DNA from: Aquipseudomonas alcaligenes NBRC 14159
Lineage (GTDB): Bacteria; Pseudomonadota; Gammaproteobacteria; Pseudomonadales; Pseudomonadaceae
Length of the DNA: 64,000 nt
Assembly (NCBI RefSeq): GCF_000467105.1
Contig: NZ_BATI01000016.1
Span: forward strand, 62,001-126,000
Direction: 5' to 3'
In this document: positions 38,995-47,855 of the stretch, one piece after another
How the letters are laid out: the number at the start of each line of letters is the position of its first letter
Numbering within the stretch: position 1 is the stretch's first letter
Translations under genes and position numbers: made by a program
The notes under the pieces: generated by a model
The model's database searches: none
Seen by the model: the letters and a program-made list of their open reading frames with translations, nothing else
What the model was told of the DNA's origin: nothing

Positions 38995-40581
38995 TCAGCC
39001 GCGTTGCGCATTGCCGCGAAACTGCTCGGCGAGCAGCTGCAGGCGCTCGACCAGGCTGGCCACGTGCTCGGCGCTGTGGCGGCTGCGGCCGCTGGCGGCC
39101 ACCGTGCTCTGCCCGGCCTCGCGGATGCCGTCGAGGTTGCGCTGGATGTCCTCGCCCACCGCGCTCTGCTCCTCCACCGCGGTGGCGATCTGCAGGCTCA
39201 TGCCGCTGATGGCCTCTACCTGCAGGTTGATCCCGCTCAGCGCCTCGGCCGCCTGCAGGGCGTTGTCGACGCTGCCCTCGGCCTGCATCTGGCTGCGCTG
39301 CATGGCGGCTACCGCCGCCGTGGTGCCCTGCTGCAGGCGCTCGATGATGGTCTGGATCTGCGCGGTGGATTGCTGGGTGCGGCTGGCCAGCCCGCGCACT
39401 TCGTCGGCCACCACGGCGAAGCCGCGTCCGGCCTCGCCGGCGCGCGCCGCCTCGATGGCGGCGTTGAGCGCCAGCAGGTTGGTCTGCTCGGCGATGCCGT
39501 GGATCACCTCGATGACCTGGTCGATCTCCTGGCTGTGCGCCTGCAGGCGCTGGATCACCTGATTACCCTGCAGCACCTCGTCGGCCAGCGCGGCGATCTG
39601 CCGGCGGGTCTGCTCCACCTGGCGCAGGCCGCTGTCGGTGGCCTGGTTGGCCTCGGCGGCGCTGGCGCTGAGCTGGGCATGGCGCGCCACCTCCTGCACG
39701 CTGGCGGCCAGCTGCTCCACCGCGCTGGCCACCTGCTCGGTCTCGCGCTGCTGCTGCACGCTGGCGCCGCGGCTGCAGTCCACCGCCGCCGCCAGTTCGC
39801 CAACATCCTCGTTGAGCTGGCGCGCCGAGTCGGCGATGCGCCCGACCATGGCGCCCGATTCCGCCTCCAGGCTGCGCAGGGCGAAGGCGATCTGCCCGAA
39901 GCTGTCGTTGCGGCCGCAGTATACCCACTGGCTCAGCGGGTTGTCGGCGATGCGCCGGGCCTCGCGGCTCAGCGCCACCAGCGGTTGCAGGCGCCAGCGC
40001 ACCAGGGCGGCCAGGCCGGCGCCGAACAGTGCGCCGCCGCCCAGGGCCGGCAGCAGCGGCAGAGCGCCGGCCAGCCCGAGCAACAGCGCAGCGGCGAGCG
40101 GCGCCGCACCCACCAGCAGGGCCAGGCTGCTGGCGCTGTCCAGGCGTGGCCGGCGCAGCACGCGTGGCGTGCGGCCGGCGCTCAGCTCGGCATACAGCGG
40201 CTCGGCGCGGGCCACCCGCTGCGCGCCGGCCTGGCTGCGCACCGACTGGTACTCCACCACCGCGCCGTCGCGGATCACCGGCGTGGCGAAGGCGCTGACC
40301 CAGTAGTGGTCGCCGTTCTTGCAGCGGTTCTTCACCAGGCCCATCCACGAACGGCCGGCCTTGAGCGTACGCCACAGGTCGGCGAAGGCCGCCGGCGGCA
40401 TGTCCGGATGGCGCACCAGGTTGTGGCTGCGGCCGAGCAGCTCGTCTTCTTCATAGCCGCTGATGGCGATGAAGTCCGGGTTGACGTAGGTGATCACGCC
40501 CTTCAGGTCGGTGGTCGAAAGGATGTTGGCGCGCGGGCCCACCGCGACCTCGCGCTGGCTGACCGGCAGGTTGATTTTCAT
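38995..40581 (-). CDS. aer: Aer-like PAS-containing chemoreceptor (energy/aerotaxis)
   Basis: A 528-residue receptor with an N-terminal PAS domain (about 20-110; [51 protein letters not shown]), the Aer pattern that binds FAD. Two central membrane helices (about 165-210) have no large periplasmic domain. The signalling domain has the tip [41 protein letters not shown]. Aer reads the redox state of the respiratory chain and steers cells to oxygen or electron acceptors. Its ATG overlaps the stop of the upstream globin-GGDEF-EAL gene by 4 bases, so the two are translationally coupled. Aer in P. aeruginosa is ANR-controlled, matching the ANR box upstream here. Confidence 0.9.
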   Translation of the reverse strand: MKINLPVSQREVAVGPRANILSTTDLKGVITYVNPDFIAISGYEEDELLGRSHNLVRHPDMPPAAFADLWRTLKAGRSWMGLVKNRCKNGDHYWVSAFATPVIRDGAVVEYQSVRSQAGAQRVARAEPLYAELSAGRTPRVLRRPRLDSASSLALLVGAAPLAAALLLGLAGALPLLPALGGGALFGAGLAALVRWRLQPLVALSREARRIADNPLSQWVYCGRNDSFGQIAFALRSLEAESGAMVGRIADSARQLNEDVGELAAAVDCSRGASVQQQRETEQVASAVEQLAASVQEVARHAQLSASAAEANQATDSGLRQVEQTRRQIAALADEVLQGNQVIQRLQAHSQEIDQVIEVIHGIAEQTNLLALNAAIEAARAGEAGRGFAVVADEVRGLASRTQQSTAQIQTIIERLQQGTTAAVAAMQRSQMQAEGSVDNALQAAEALSGINLQVEAISGMSLQIATAVEEQSAVGEDIQRNLDGIREAGQSTVAASGRSRHSAEHVASLVERLQLLAEQFRGNAQRG

Positions 40582-42833
40582 GCTTGAGAGTCCTGGCAGG
40601 GTTGGCTAGCAGATCGTTCGGGCAGCAGGCACCAGAGTCCTTCGAAGCAGTCCTCGCCGGCGAACAGGCGCTGCAGCTCGGCGGCCGGGCGCGGCCGGCT
40701 GAACCAGTAGCCCTGGGCCAGGCTGCAGCGCTCGCGGCGCAGGAAGTCGAGGTGCTCGTCGCGCTCCACGCCCTCGGCCACCACCTCCAGGCCGAGGCTG
40801 CGACCCAGGCCGATGATGGCGCGGCTGATCGCCCGCGACTCGGCATCGCTGCCGCCGATGAAACTCTTGTCGACCTTGAGGATGTGCAGCGGGAAGCGCT
40901 TGAGATAGCCCAGCGAGGAATAGCCGGTGCCGAAGTCGTCCAGCGCCAGGCGCACGCCCAGGCTGCCCAGCTCGCGCAGGGCGATCAGGGTGCTGGTGCA
41001 GTCCTGCATCAGCTGGCTCTCGGTGATCTCCAGCACCAGGCTGGAGGGCGCCAGGCCGCTGTCCATGACGATGTCGGTGAGGCGGGCGACGAAGTCTTCC
41101 TGCTGCAGCTGGCGGCTGGACAGGTTGACCGCACAGCGCAGCTGGCCCTGCCCGGCCAGCTGCCAGGCGCGTACCTGGCGGCAGGCCTGGCGCAGTACCC
41201 AGTCGCCGACGCGGAGGATCTCGCCGGACTCTTCCAGCGAGGCGATGAACTCCTGTGGTGCGATCAGCCGCCCGGCATGTCGCCAGCGCAGCAGCGCCTC
41301 GACCCCGACCAGGCGCGACTGGCCCTGGTCGATGCGGCAGATCGGCTGGTAATGCAGGACGAACTCGTCGCGCTCCAGGGCCTGGCCCAGCGCGCTTTCC
41401 AGCTCCAGCTGGCGCCGTGCGGCGGCCTGCAGTTCCTGGCTGTAGCGGGCGAACTGCGCCTTGCCGGCCTGCTTGGCGCGGTACAGCGCCAGGTCGGCGG
41501 CCTGCAGCGCCTGCTCGGCAGCGGTGTGCGCCGGCAGCGTGGCGATGCCGATGCTGGCGCTGACCACCAGGGTCTGCTCGCCCAGGTGCAGCGGCTGGTG
41601 CAGGGTGTCGAGCATGCGCTGGGCGACCTGCTCGGCATCGCTGCCGCAGGCCAGGTCGGTGAGCAGCACGACGAACTCGTCGCCGCCGAAGCGCGCCAGG
41701 TGATCGCCGGGGCGCAGGCACTGCTGCAGGCGCCGGCCGACTTCCACCAGCACGCGGTCGCCGGTCTGATGGCCGAGGCTGTCGTTGATCAGCTTGAAGC
41801 GGTCGAGGTCGACGAACAGCAGCGCGGCCTCGCGCGCACCGGGCTTGCCGAGCTGCTGCAGGGCCTGCTGCAGCAGCTCGTCCAGGCGCAGGCGGTTGGC
41901 CAGGCCGGTCAGCGGATCGTGGCGGGCGGCGTGGCGCAGCTGCTGTTCCACCGCCTTGCGCGCGCTGATGTCGCTCTGCGAGCCGGCCATGCGCCGCTGG
42001 CCCTCGTGGTCGCGCTCGGCGACGCCGCGGGCCAGCACCCAGAGATAGCCGCCGTCCTGGCGGCGCAGGCGATATTCGTGGTGCAGCTGCGCGGTGCTGC
42101 CGGCCAGGTGGGCGTCGATGGCCTGGCGCAGGCCCGGCAGGTCGTCCGGGTGGACCCGCGAGAGCCAGGCCGCGCTGCTCTCGCCGAGGCCGTCGCGGCT
42201 GAGGCCGAGCATGCCGGCCCAGCGCTCCGAGACGTACAGCCGGTCGTGCTCCAGGTGCCAGTCCCACAGACCGTCGTGGGCGCCGCGCAGGGCGCGGGCA
42301 AAGCGCGCCTCGCTGTCTTCCAGGGCCTGACGCTGGGCGGCGCCGTAGGTGTCGATGGCCAGGGTCATGTCGAAGAACACCGCCTTGAGCAGGCTGGCGA
42401 ACAGCGCCTGCTGCGGGTGGGCGGCGAACAGCTCGTGGCTCATCTGTTCCAGGTACAGGCGGTAGGCGGCCAGGTACCACTTGGGCTCGACCCCGGCGCG
42501 CTGGTGGATCAGGCCGACATGCAGGCGCCCGGTCAGGTAGTCGCGGTCGTAGGGGCCGTGCCACAGGCGCTGGTAGTAGTCGAGCTGGCGGTGCTTGAGG
42601 CGTGTCAGCACCTGTTCGGCAGCGAGCAGGCCGGCCGGCCCGGGAAAGGTCCCGAGGTGCTGGTAGAGGCGCTCGACGAACTGCCGGTGCGCCCCGTCCA
42701 TCGCCGCCGCGGCCTGGTTCAGCCGCTCGCCATCGCGCGCCTGCCAGTCGAGCAGGCGGCAGCGCTCGTCGACTTCCTCGCGGTCCAGGCCGATGCGGCG
42801 CATCAGCTGGCGCAGTACTTGCGCTGAATCCAT
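40578..42833 (-). CDS. Globin-coupled PAS-GGDEF-EAL protein (oxygen-sensing c-di-GMP enzyme)
   Basis: A 751-residue protein. The N-terminal sensor globin/protoglobin domain (about 1-160) has the family motif [27 protein letters not shown], in which the His is the expected heme ligand. A PAS domain (about 185-300) follows, with [24 protein letters not shown]. The GGDEF domain has [13 protein letters not shown] and an I-site RPGD. The EAL domain is complete ([60 protein letters not shown]). Both activities look intact; oxygen binding probably sets the balance. RBS AAAAGG lies 7 bases before ATG. Next gene: an Aer-like receptor, overlapping. Confidence 0.92.
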   Translation of the reverse strand: MDSAQVLRQLMRRIGLDREEVDERCRLLDWQARDGERLNQAAAAMDGAHRQFVERLYQHLGTFPGPAGLLAAEQVLTRLKHRQLDYYQRLWHGPYDRDYLTGRLHVGLIHQRAGVEPKWYLAAYRLYLEQMSHELFAAHPQQALFASLLKAVFFDMTLAIDTYGAAQRQALEDSEARFARALRGAHDGLWDWHLEHDRLYVSERWAGMLGLSRDGLGESSAAWLSRVHPDDLPGLRQAIDAHLAGSTAQLHHEYRLRRQDGGYLWVLARGVAERDHEGQRRMAGSQSDISARKAVEQQLRHAARHDPLTGLANRLRLDELLQQALQQLGKPGAREAALLFVDLDRFKLINDSLGHQTGDRVLVEVGRRLQQCLRPGDHLARFGGDEFVVLLTDLACGSDAEQVAQRMLDTLHQPLHLGEQTLVVSASIGIATLPAHTAAEQALQAADLALYRAKQAGKAQFARYSQELQAAARRQLELESALGQALERDEFVLHYQPICRIDQGQSRLVGVEALLRWRHAGRLIAPQEFIASLEESGEILRVGDWVLRQACRQVRAWQLAGQGQLRCAVNLSSRQLQQEDFVARLTDIVMDSGLAPSSLVLEITESQLMQDCTSTLIALRELGSLGVRLALDDFGTGYSSLGYLKRFPLHILKVDKSFIGGSDAESRAISRAIIGLGRSLGLEVVAEGVERDEHLDFLRRERCSLAQGYWFSRPRPAAELQRLFAGEDCFEGLWCLLPERSASQPCQDSQA

Positions 42834-42850
42834 GACATTCCCTTTTTGCG

Positions 42851-42858
42851 TTGTTGTT
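42851..42858 (-). promoter_or_regulatory. Crc/Hfq-type CA motif before the globin-GGDEF-EAL gene
   Basis: On the minus strand AACAACAA lies within an A-rich leader, 4 bases upstream of the AAAAGG Shine-Dalgarno and about 17 bases before ATG. It fits AAnAANAA, the Hfq-Crc site. Function is inferred. Confidence 0.45.
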
Positions 42859-42871
42859 TTTCTGCGGGCAC

Positions 42872-42922
42872 AAAAAAAGCGCCGCACGGCGCATTCGGCT
42901 GAATGCGACGTCGCGGCGCTTC
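42872..42922 (-). terminator. Branched intrinsic terminator / possible attenuator
   Basis: Read on the minus strand: AGCGCCGC (42913-42920), an inner hairpin GCATTC/GAATGC (42891-42906), GCGGCGCT (42878-42885), then seven U's (42872-42878). It lies downstream of the 97-aa gene and its U-run ends 38 bases before the next start codon. That leaves no room for an ordinary promoter after the terminator. Confidence 0.8.
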
Positions 42923-43000
42923 GTCTTGCAGGCCCGTTCGTCCTGCCCGGCAAAGCCGGTTCCCGCCTGTGGCGGAACCTCAATCTGTGCCGTTTCTACC

Positions 43001-43294
43001 TTATTCGGTGGGCGCTGACAATTCGACCAGCAGTTGCTCCAGGCGCCGGCGCAGCTGGCCCAGCTCGGGCGAGCGGAAGGCGTGGCGGGTGCGTTCCAGG
43101 GTGGCGACGGCTTCCGCCAGGGCGGCCTGCACGTCGCCGGCGGGGCCCAGCGGGGCATCGTCCAGCCAGCGGCACAGTGGTGCCTGGCTGCAGTGGCGGG
43201 GGTCTTCGATCACCTCGCAGTCCCCGAACAGGCGGCGCAGGTGCGTGGCCAGTTGCGGGTCGCTGCAGGCGATGCGCGCGGTCGGGCAGGGCAT
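43001..43294 (-). CDS. Unknown 97-residue soluble protein
   Basis: A small protein with no signal peptide. It has cysteines in RIACSDPQ, GDCEVIEDPRHCSQAPLCRWLDDAP, and a C-terminal helical segment (EAVATLERTRHAFRSPELGQLRRRLEQLLVELS). The four-cysteine pattern could bind metal or be redox-active, which is speculative. I do not recognise the family. It is the first gene after a near-consensus ANR box and precedes the globin-GGDEF-EAL gene across a 167-base structured gap. Confidence 0.62.
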   Translation of the reverse strand: MPCPTARIACSDPQLATHLRRLFGDCEVIEDPRHCSQAPLCRWLDDAPLGPAGDVQAALAEAVATLERTRHAFRSPELGQLRRRLEQLLVELSAPTE

Positions 43295-43324
43295 GGCGGT
43301 GGGCGATGTGGTCCAGGGAGCGCG

Positions 43325-43365
43325 CACCATAGCCGCTGCTGGCGAAGGGCCATTGATCGGGGTCA
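43325..43365 (-). promoter_or_regulatory. ANR/FNR-type class II promoter
   Basis: TTGATCGGGGTCAA (43352-43365) matches TTGAT-N4-ATCAA at 9 of 10 fixed positions. On the minus strand TATGGT (43330-43325) lies 31 bases centre-to-centre downstream, which puts the box near -41.5, the class II position. The predicted start is near 43318, about 24 bases before the 97-aa gene's ATG. Confidence 0.68.
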
Positions 43366-43377
43366 ACGGCACGCCAA

Positions 43378-44496
43378 TCAGCCGTCGCGCAACACCTTGC
43401 GCTCGCTGTCGTCGGCGCCGAAGCCGCGCTCCAGCTTGAAGCGCAGGCTCAGGTCGGTGCGCGAGTCGGCGAACTTGAGCGCCTCGGCCAGGCCGATGCG
43501 CTTGCCCTCGACTAGGGCGAACAGGTGCTGGTCGAAGGTCTGCAGGCCCTGCTCGGCCGCACGCGCGGTGGCCTCGCGCAGCTGCTCCAGTTCGTCGCGC
43601 TGGATCAGGTCGCGGATATAGGGCGTGCCGAGCATCAGCTCCACCGCCGCCACGCGCTTCTGCGCCAGGCCCGGCACCAGACGCTGGCCGACCACCGCCA
43701 GGAGGTTGTGCGCGAGGTCGGCCAGCACCTGCTTGCGCGCGCCGTCGGGGAAGAAGCGCACGATGCGCTCGATGGCGTGGCTGCTGCTGGTGGCGTGCAG
43801 GGTGGCCAGGCACAGGTGGCCGGTCTCGGCGTAGTGCAGGGCGTGCTGCATGGTCGCGGCGTCGCGGATCTCGCCGAGCATGATCACGTCCGGCGCCTCG
43901 CGCAGCACGTGGCGCAGGGCCTCCTCGAAGCTGTGGGTGTCGAGGCCGACCTCGCGCTGGTCGACGATGGACAGCTGGTGACTGTGGAGGAACTCGATGG
44001 GGTCCTCGATGCACAGGATATGGCCGCCCTTGTGGCGGTTGCGGAAGTCGATCATCGCCGCCAGCGTGGTCGACTTGCCGGAGCCGGCGGCGCCGACCAC
44101 CAGGATCAGACCGCGGTCCTGCATGGCCAGTTTTTCCAGCATCTTCGGCAGGCCGAGGTGCTCGAAGTCGGGAATCTCGCTCTTGATCAGGCGTACCACC
44201 ATGGCCACTTCGCCGCGCTGGTAGTACAGGTTGGCGCGAAAGCGCCCCTGATTGCTCATGCTCACCGCCAGGTCCAGCTCCAGATCGCGCTCGAACTCGG
44301 CGATCTGCTTCTGGCTGAGCAGCTGGTAGGCCATCTGCTTGACCTCGCCGGGGCCCAGCACGCGTTCGTCGAGGGCCTGGCTGTGCCCTTCGACCTTGGC
44401 GTGGGCCGGCGCGCCGACGCTGAGGAACAGGTCGGAGGCCTGCAGCTCGCGCATGCGCTGCAGGTAGTCGAAGACATCCAGGCTGGGCTCGGACAT
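43378..44496 (-). CDS. PilT/PilU-family retraction ATPase, PilU-like
   Basis: A 372-residue secretion ATPase. Walker A is GAAGSGKSTTLAAMIDFRNR, the Asp box ILCIEDPIEFLH, Walker B PDVIMLGEIRDAATM and the His box HLCLATLHATSSSHAIER. MIDFRNRH and SIVDQREVGLDTHSFEEAL are closer to PilU than PilT. It would power type IV pilus retraction or a related machine. It is not beside the usual pilT/pilU pair genes, so it may be a third paralogue. MSEPSLDVFDYL is taken as the start. Divergent from recC. Confidence 0.9.
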   Translation of the reverse strand: MSEPSLDVFDYLQRMRELQASDLFLSVGAPAHAKVEGHSQALDERVLGPGEVKQMAYQLLSQKQIAEFERDLELDLAVSMSNQGRFRANLYYQRGEVAMVVRLIKSEIPDFEHLGLPKMLEKLAMQDRGLILVVGAAGSGKSTTLAAMIDFRNRHKGGHILCIEDPIEFLHSHQLSIVDQREVGLDTHSFEEALRHVLREAPDVIMLGEIRDAATMQHALHYAETGHLCLATLHATSSSHAIERIVRFFPDGARKQVLADLAHNLLAVVGQRLVPGLAQKRVAAVELMLGTPYIRDLIQRDELEQLREATARAAEQGLQTFDQHLFALVEGKRIGLAEALKFADSRTDLSLRFKLERGFGADDSERKVLRDG

Positions 44497-44594
44497 GGGG
44501 CGGGCTCCGCATCGGTTGGCCGGGCAAGGATAGCCCCGGCTGCCCCGGCTCCGCGACCCTGCTACCCTAGCGGCCATTGTCCGGAAGCCCGCCC

Positions 44595-47500
44595 ATGCTC
44601 AGCCTGTACCACGCCCCCGACCTGGAAACCCTCGGCGCCCTCGCCTGCCGCCTGCTCGCCCAGCCGCAGGCCGATGTGCTGGCGCCGGCGCGGGTGGTGG
44701 TGCCGAGCCAGGGCATCGGTCGCTGGCTGACCCTGCAGCTGGCGCGCGAGCAGGGCATCGCCATGCACCTGGAGGTGCAGCTGCCGTCCAGCTTTGTCTG
44801 GGCCGTGGCGCGCCAGGTGCTCGGCGCCCTGCCGGAGCAGTCGGCGTTCAACCCGCAGGCGATGACCTGGCGCCTCTACGACTGGCTGTGCGAGCCGGCC
44901 AACCTGGCCCGCGCCGAGCGCCTCGAACGTTATCTGCAAGGCGCTGACGAGCGCCGCCGCCTGGCCCTGGCGGCGAAGATCGCTGACGTGTTCGACCAGT
45001 ACCTGCTTTACCGTGACGACTGGCTGGCCGCCTGGGAGCGCGGCGAGCTGTGCGACCTGGGCCCGGACGAAGCCTGGCAGGCGCTGCTCTGGGCCGAGCT
45101 GACCAAGGACGGCCACCCGCACCGCGCGCGTCTGCTCGGCGAGCTGCTGGCGCGCCTGCACGGCGATGCTGTCATCGAGGGTCTGCCCGAGCGCCTGCTG
45201 GTGTTCGGCATCAGCTCGCTGCCGCCGCACCACCTGCGCGTGCTGGAGGGCCTGGCGCGGCACACGGACGTGGTGATCTGCGCCCTCAACCCGTGTCGCG
45301 AGGCCTGGGGCGAGATCCGCGACGTGCGCGAGCTGGCGCAATCCGAGGTCAGCCCGGATGACTGGTACCTGGACGTTGGCCACCCGCTGCTGGCCAGTCT
45401 GGGCAAGCAGGGCCGCGACTTCTTCGACAGCCTGCTCGGGCAGATCGCCGAGGAGCACGGCATCTACCCGCAGGACGCCGAGCTGGCCGACGACAGCCTG
45501 CTGCATGCGCTGCAGAACGACATCCTGCGCCTGCGCACCCGCACCCCCGATGAGCGCCTGGCGCTGCGCGCCGACGACCGCTCGCTGGAGCTGCATATCG
45601 CCCACTCGCCGCTGCGCGAGGTGGAAATCCTGCATGACCAGCTGCTGGCGCGCTTTGCCGCCGACCCGCGCCTGAGCCCGGACCAGGTGGTGGTGCTGAC
45701 CCCGGACATCGAGCGCTACGCGCCCTTTATCGAGGCCGTGTTCGCTCGCCGCGAAGGCTCGCCTTATGTGCCCTACAGCCTGGCCGACCGCAGCCTGCGC
45801 GCCGAGACGCCGCTGATCGAGGCCTTCCTCGGCCTGCTCAGCCTGCCGGAAAGCCGTTTCGCCGCCGAGGAAATCCTCGCCTGGCTGGAACAGCCGGCCA
45901 TCGCCCGCCGCGCCGGCATCGAGCCCGAGGACCTGCCGCTGCTGCGCGACTGGCTGCGCCAGGCCGGCGTGCGCTGGGGCCGCGACGGCCAGCACCGCGC
46001 CGCGCTCGACCTGCCGGCCGACGATGCCTTCACCTGGCGCCAGGGCCTGGATCGCCTGCTGCTGGGTTTCGCCGCGCCGCCGCAGCTGGCCGGCGACGAC
46101 CTGCCGCTGCTCGGTGACAGCTGGCCGCTGGATGCCCTGGAAGGCGCGCGCGCGCAGCTGCTCGGGCGCCTGTGCGCCTTCGTCGAGCTGCTCGCCGGGC
46201 TGGCCGAGCGCCTGCAGCGTGCCCGCCCCCTGGCCGACTGGGCGCTGGAGCTGCAGGGCCTGGTCGATGCGCTGTTCGACGAGCGCGAGTCCGGCGACAC
46301 CCTGCTCCTGCTCAGCCAGGCCTGCGCGGCGCTGGGCCGCCAGGCCACGGACGCCGGCATCACCCGCCCGGTGGAACTGGCGCTGGTGCGCCAGCAGCTC
46401 GGCGCGGCGCTGGAGAGCGGCAGCGGCGCCTCGGGCTTCCTCACCGGCGCGGTGACCTTCTGCACCATGGTGCCGATGCGCAGCCTGCCGTTCCGCCTGG
46501 TCTGCCTGCTCGGCCTGGACGACGGCGCCCTGCCCCGGCGCACCCCGGCCGCCGGCTTCGACCTGATCGCCAAGCGCCCACGCCGTGGTGACCGCGCGCG
46601 CCGCCTGGACGACCGCTACCTGTTTCTGGAAACCCTGCTCAGCGCCCGCGACGGTCTGTATTTGAGTTATGTCGGCCGCGACCCGCGCGACAACGCCGAG
46701 CTGCCGCCCTCGGTGCTGGTCAGCGAGCTGCTGGAGGCGGTCGATCTGACCGCGACCCAGGGTGAGTACAAGGCCAGCGCCCGCATCACCGTCGAACACC
46801 CGCTGCAGCCCTTCGCCCCCGGCAACTTCGAGCGCAGCGGCCCGCGCCAGGGCTTTGCCAGCGCCTGGTTCCGCGCCGCCCGGCGTTTGGCCGAGGCGCC
46901 GCTGCTCGAGCCGCCAGCCTTTATCCAGCGCCTGCCCGAGCCAGGCCAGGACTGGCTGACCATCGAACCCAGCCAGCTGCTGCTGTGCTTCCGCCACCCG
47001 GCGCGTTTCCTCCTGGAGCAACGCCTGGGCCTGCGCCTGGCCGATGCCGAGGAAGGCATCGCCGCAGACGAACCCTTCAGCCTGGAGCGCTCGGCCTACC
47101 TCGGCCTGCGCCAGCTGGCGCTGCAGGCGGTGGAGCGCGGCTGGAGCGAGGAGCAGGAGCGCCGCGTGGCCCGCGCCGCCGGCTGGCTGCCGCCCGGCGA
47201 GCTGGGCCATGCCCTGTGGGGCAAGCAGCGCGGCCCGGTGCGCGCCTTCGCTCCGCGTCTGTTCGAGGCGCGTCCCGAGGAGAGCCCGGAACCGCTGCTG
47301 GTGGATATCCAGCTGGCCGGCGTGCGCCTGCACGGCTGGCTCGACGGAGTGACCTCCAGCGGCCTGTTCGACTGGCGTCTGCGCGCGCCGGACGCGCGCG
47401 ACCTGCCCGGCTTCTGGCTGCGCCACCTGCTGCTCAACGTCGCCGCCACTCCCGACATCGCCCGCGAGAGTCTGCTGGTGTCGCCGGCCGGCGACTGGCA

Positions 47501-47855
47501 GCTCGGCCCGCTGGACAACCCCGCAGCACTGCTCGAACCCTGGCTGGCCGCCTACCGCGAGGCGCTGTGCGAGCCGCTGCCGTTCATCACCCGCAGCAGC
47601 TATGACTTCGCCAAGGCGCTGGTCACCCCCAGCGCCAAGAGCCGCAAGGAGCCTATCGCCGCCGCCCGCGACAAGGCCCAGGCCGCCTGGCTCGGCGCCG
47701 AGTTCAGCCCGCTGGCCGGGGAAGTCTTCGACCCCTGGTATGCCCTGGCCTTCCGCGAGCGCGAGCCGCTCGGCGAGCGCTTCGAGCAGCTGGCCGAGCA
47801 GTTGCTGGGCCCGGCGCTGCAGGCCCTGGCTGGCGGCGAGGAGGAGGGCGAATGA
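44595..47855 (+). CDS. recC: Exodeoxyribonuclease V subunit gamma (RecC)
   Basis: A 1086-residue subunit of RecBCD that splits the duplex and reads Chi. It starts MLSLYHAPDLETLGALACRLLAQ and has PSQGIGRWLTLQLAREQGIA, a classic RecC N-terminal motif. It continues through degenerate helicase domains (VVVLTPDIERYAPFIEAVFA, TFCTMVPMRSLPFRLVCLLGLDDGALPR) to a degenerate nuclease-like C-terminus (LLCFRHPARFLLEQRLGL). The length is near the E. coli protein. It overlaps recB by 4 bases. ATG 44595 is preferred to TTG 44577. Confidence 0.96.
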   Translation: MLSLYHAPDLETLGALACRLLAQPQADVLAPARVVVPSQGIGRWLTLQLAREQGIAMHLEVQLPSSFVWAVARQVLGALPEQSAFNPQAMTWRLYDWLCEPANLARAERLERYLQGADERRRLALAAKIADVFDQYLLYRDDWLAAWERGELCDLGPDEAWQALLWAELTKDGHPHRARLLGELLARLHGDAVIEGLPERLLVFGISSLPPHHLRVLEGLARHTDVVICALNPCREAWGEIRDVRELAQSEVSPDDWYLDVGHPLLASLGKQGRDFFDSLLGQIAEEHGIYPQDAELADDSLLHALQNDILRLRTRTPDERLALRADDRSLELHIAHSPLREVEILHDQLLARFAADPRLSPDQVVVLTPDIERYAPFIEAVFARREGSPYVPYSLADRSLRAETPLIEAFLGLLSLPESRFAAEEILAWLEQPAIARRAGIEPEDLPLLRDWLRQAGVRWGRDGQHRAALDLPADDAFTWRQGLDRLLLGFAAPPQLAGDDLPLLGDSWPLDALEGARAQLLGRLCAFVELLAGLAERLQRARPLADWALELQGLVDALFDERESGDTLLLLSQACAALGRQATDAGITRPVELALVRQQLGAALESGSGASGFLTGAVTFCTMVPMRSLPFRLVCLLGLDDGALPRRTPAAGFDLIAKRPRRGDRARRLDDRYLFLETLLSARDGLYLSYVGRDPRDNAELPPSVLVSELLEAVDLTATQGEYKASARITVEHPLQPFAPGNFERSGPRQGFASAWFRAARRLAEAPLLEPPAFIQRLPEPGQDWLTIEPSQLLLCFRHPARFLLEQRLGLRLADAEEGIAADEPFSLERSAYLGLRQLALQAVERGWSEEQERRVARAAGWLPPGELGHALWGKQRGPVRAFAPRLFEARPEESPEPLLVDIQLAGVRLHGWLDGVTSSGLFDWRLRAPDARDLPGFWLRHLLLNVAATPDIARESLLVSPAGDWQLGPLDNPAALLEPWLAAYREALCEPLPFITRSSYDFAKALVTPSAKSRKEPIAAARDKAQAAWLGAEFSPLAGEVFDPWYALAFREREPLGERFEQLAEQLLGPALQALAGGEEEGE

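Noticed and set aside
37201..40587. 1128-codon plus-strand open frame opposite the Na/Pi and Aer-like genes
   Set aside because: It spans two well-supported minus-strand genes and their gap; its translation is Gln/His/Ala-rich without motifs, so it is a codon-bias shadow.
42923..43000. Possible c-di-GMP (GEMM) riboswitch near the GGDEF-EAL gene, because of a GGCAAAGCC string
   Set aside because: The string is on the strand opposite to the gene, and the GNRA tetraloop and second stem of GEMM are not present.
44562..47426. 954-codon minus-strand open frame opposite recC
   Set aside because: Shadow of recC; no recognisable domain and no ribosome site.
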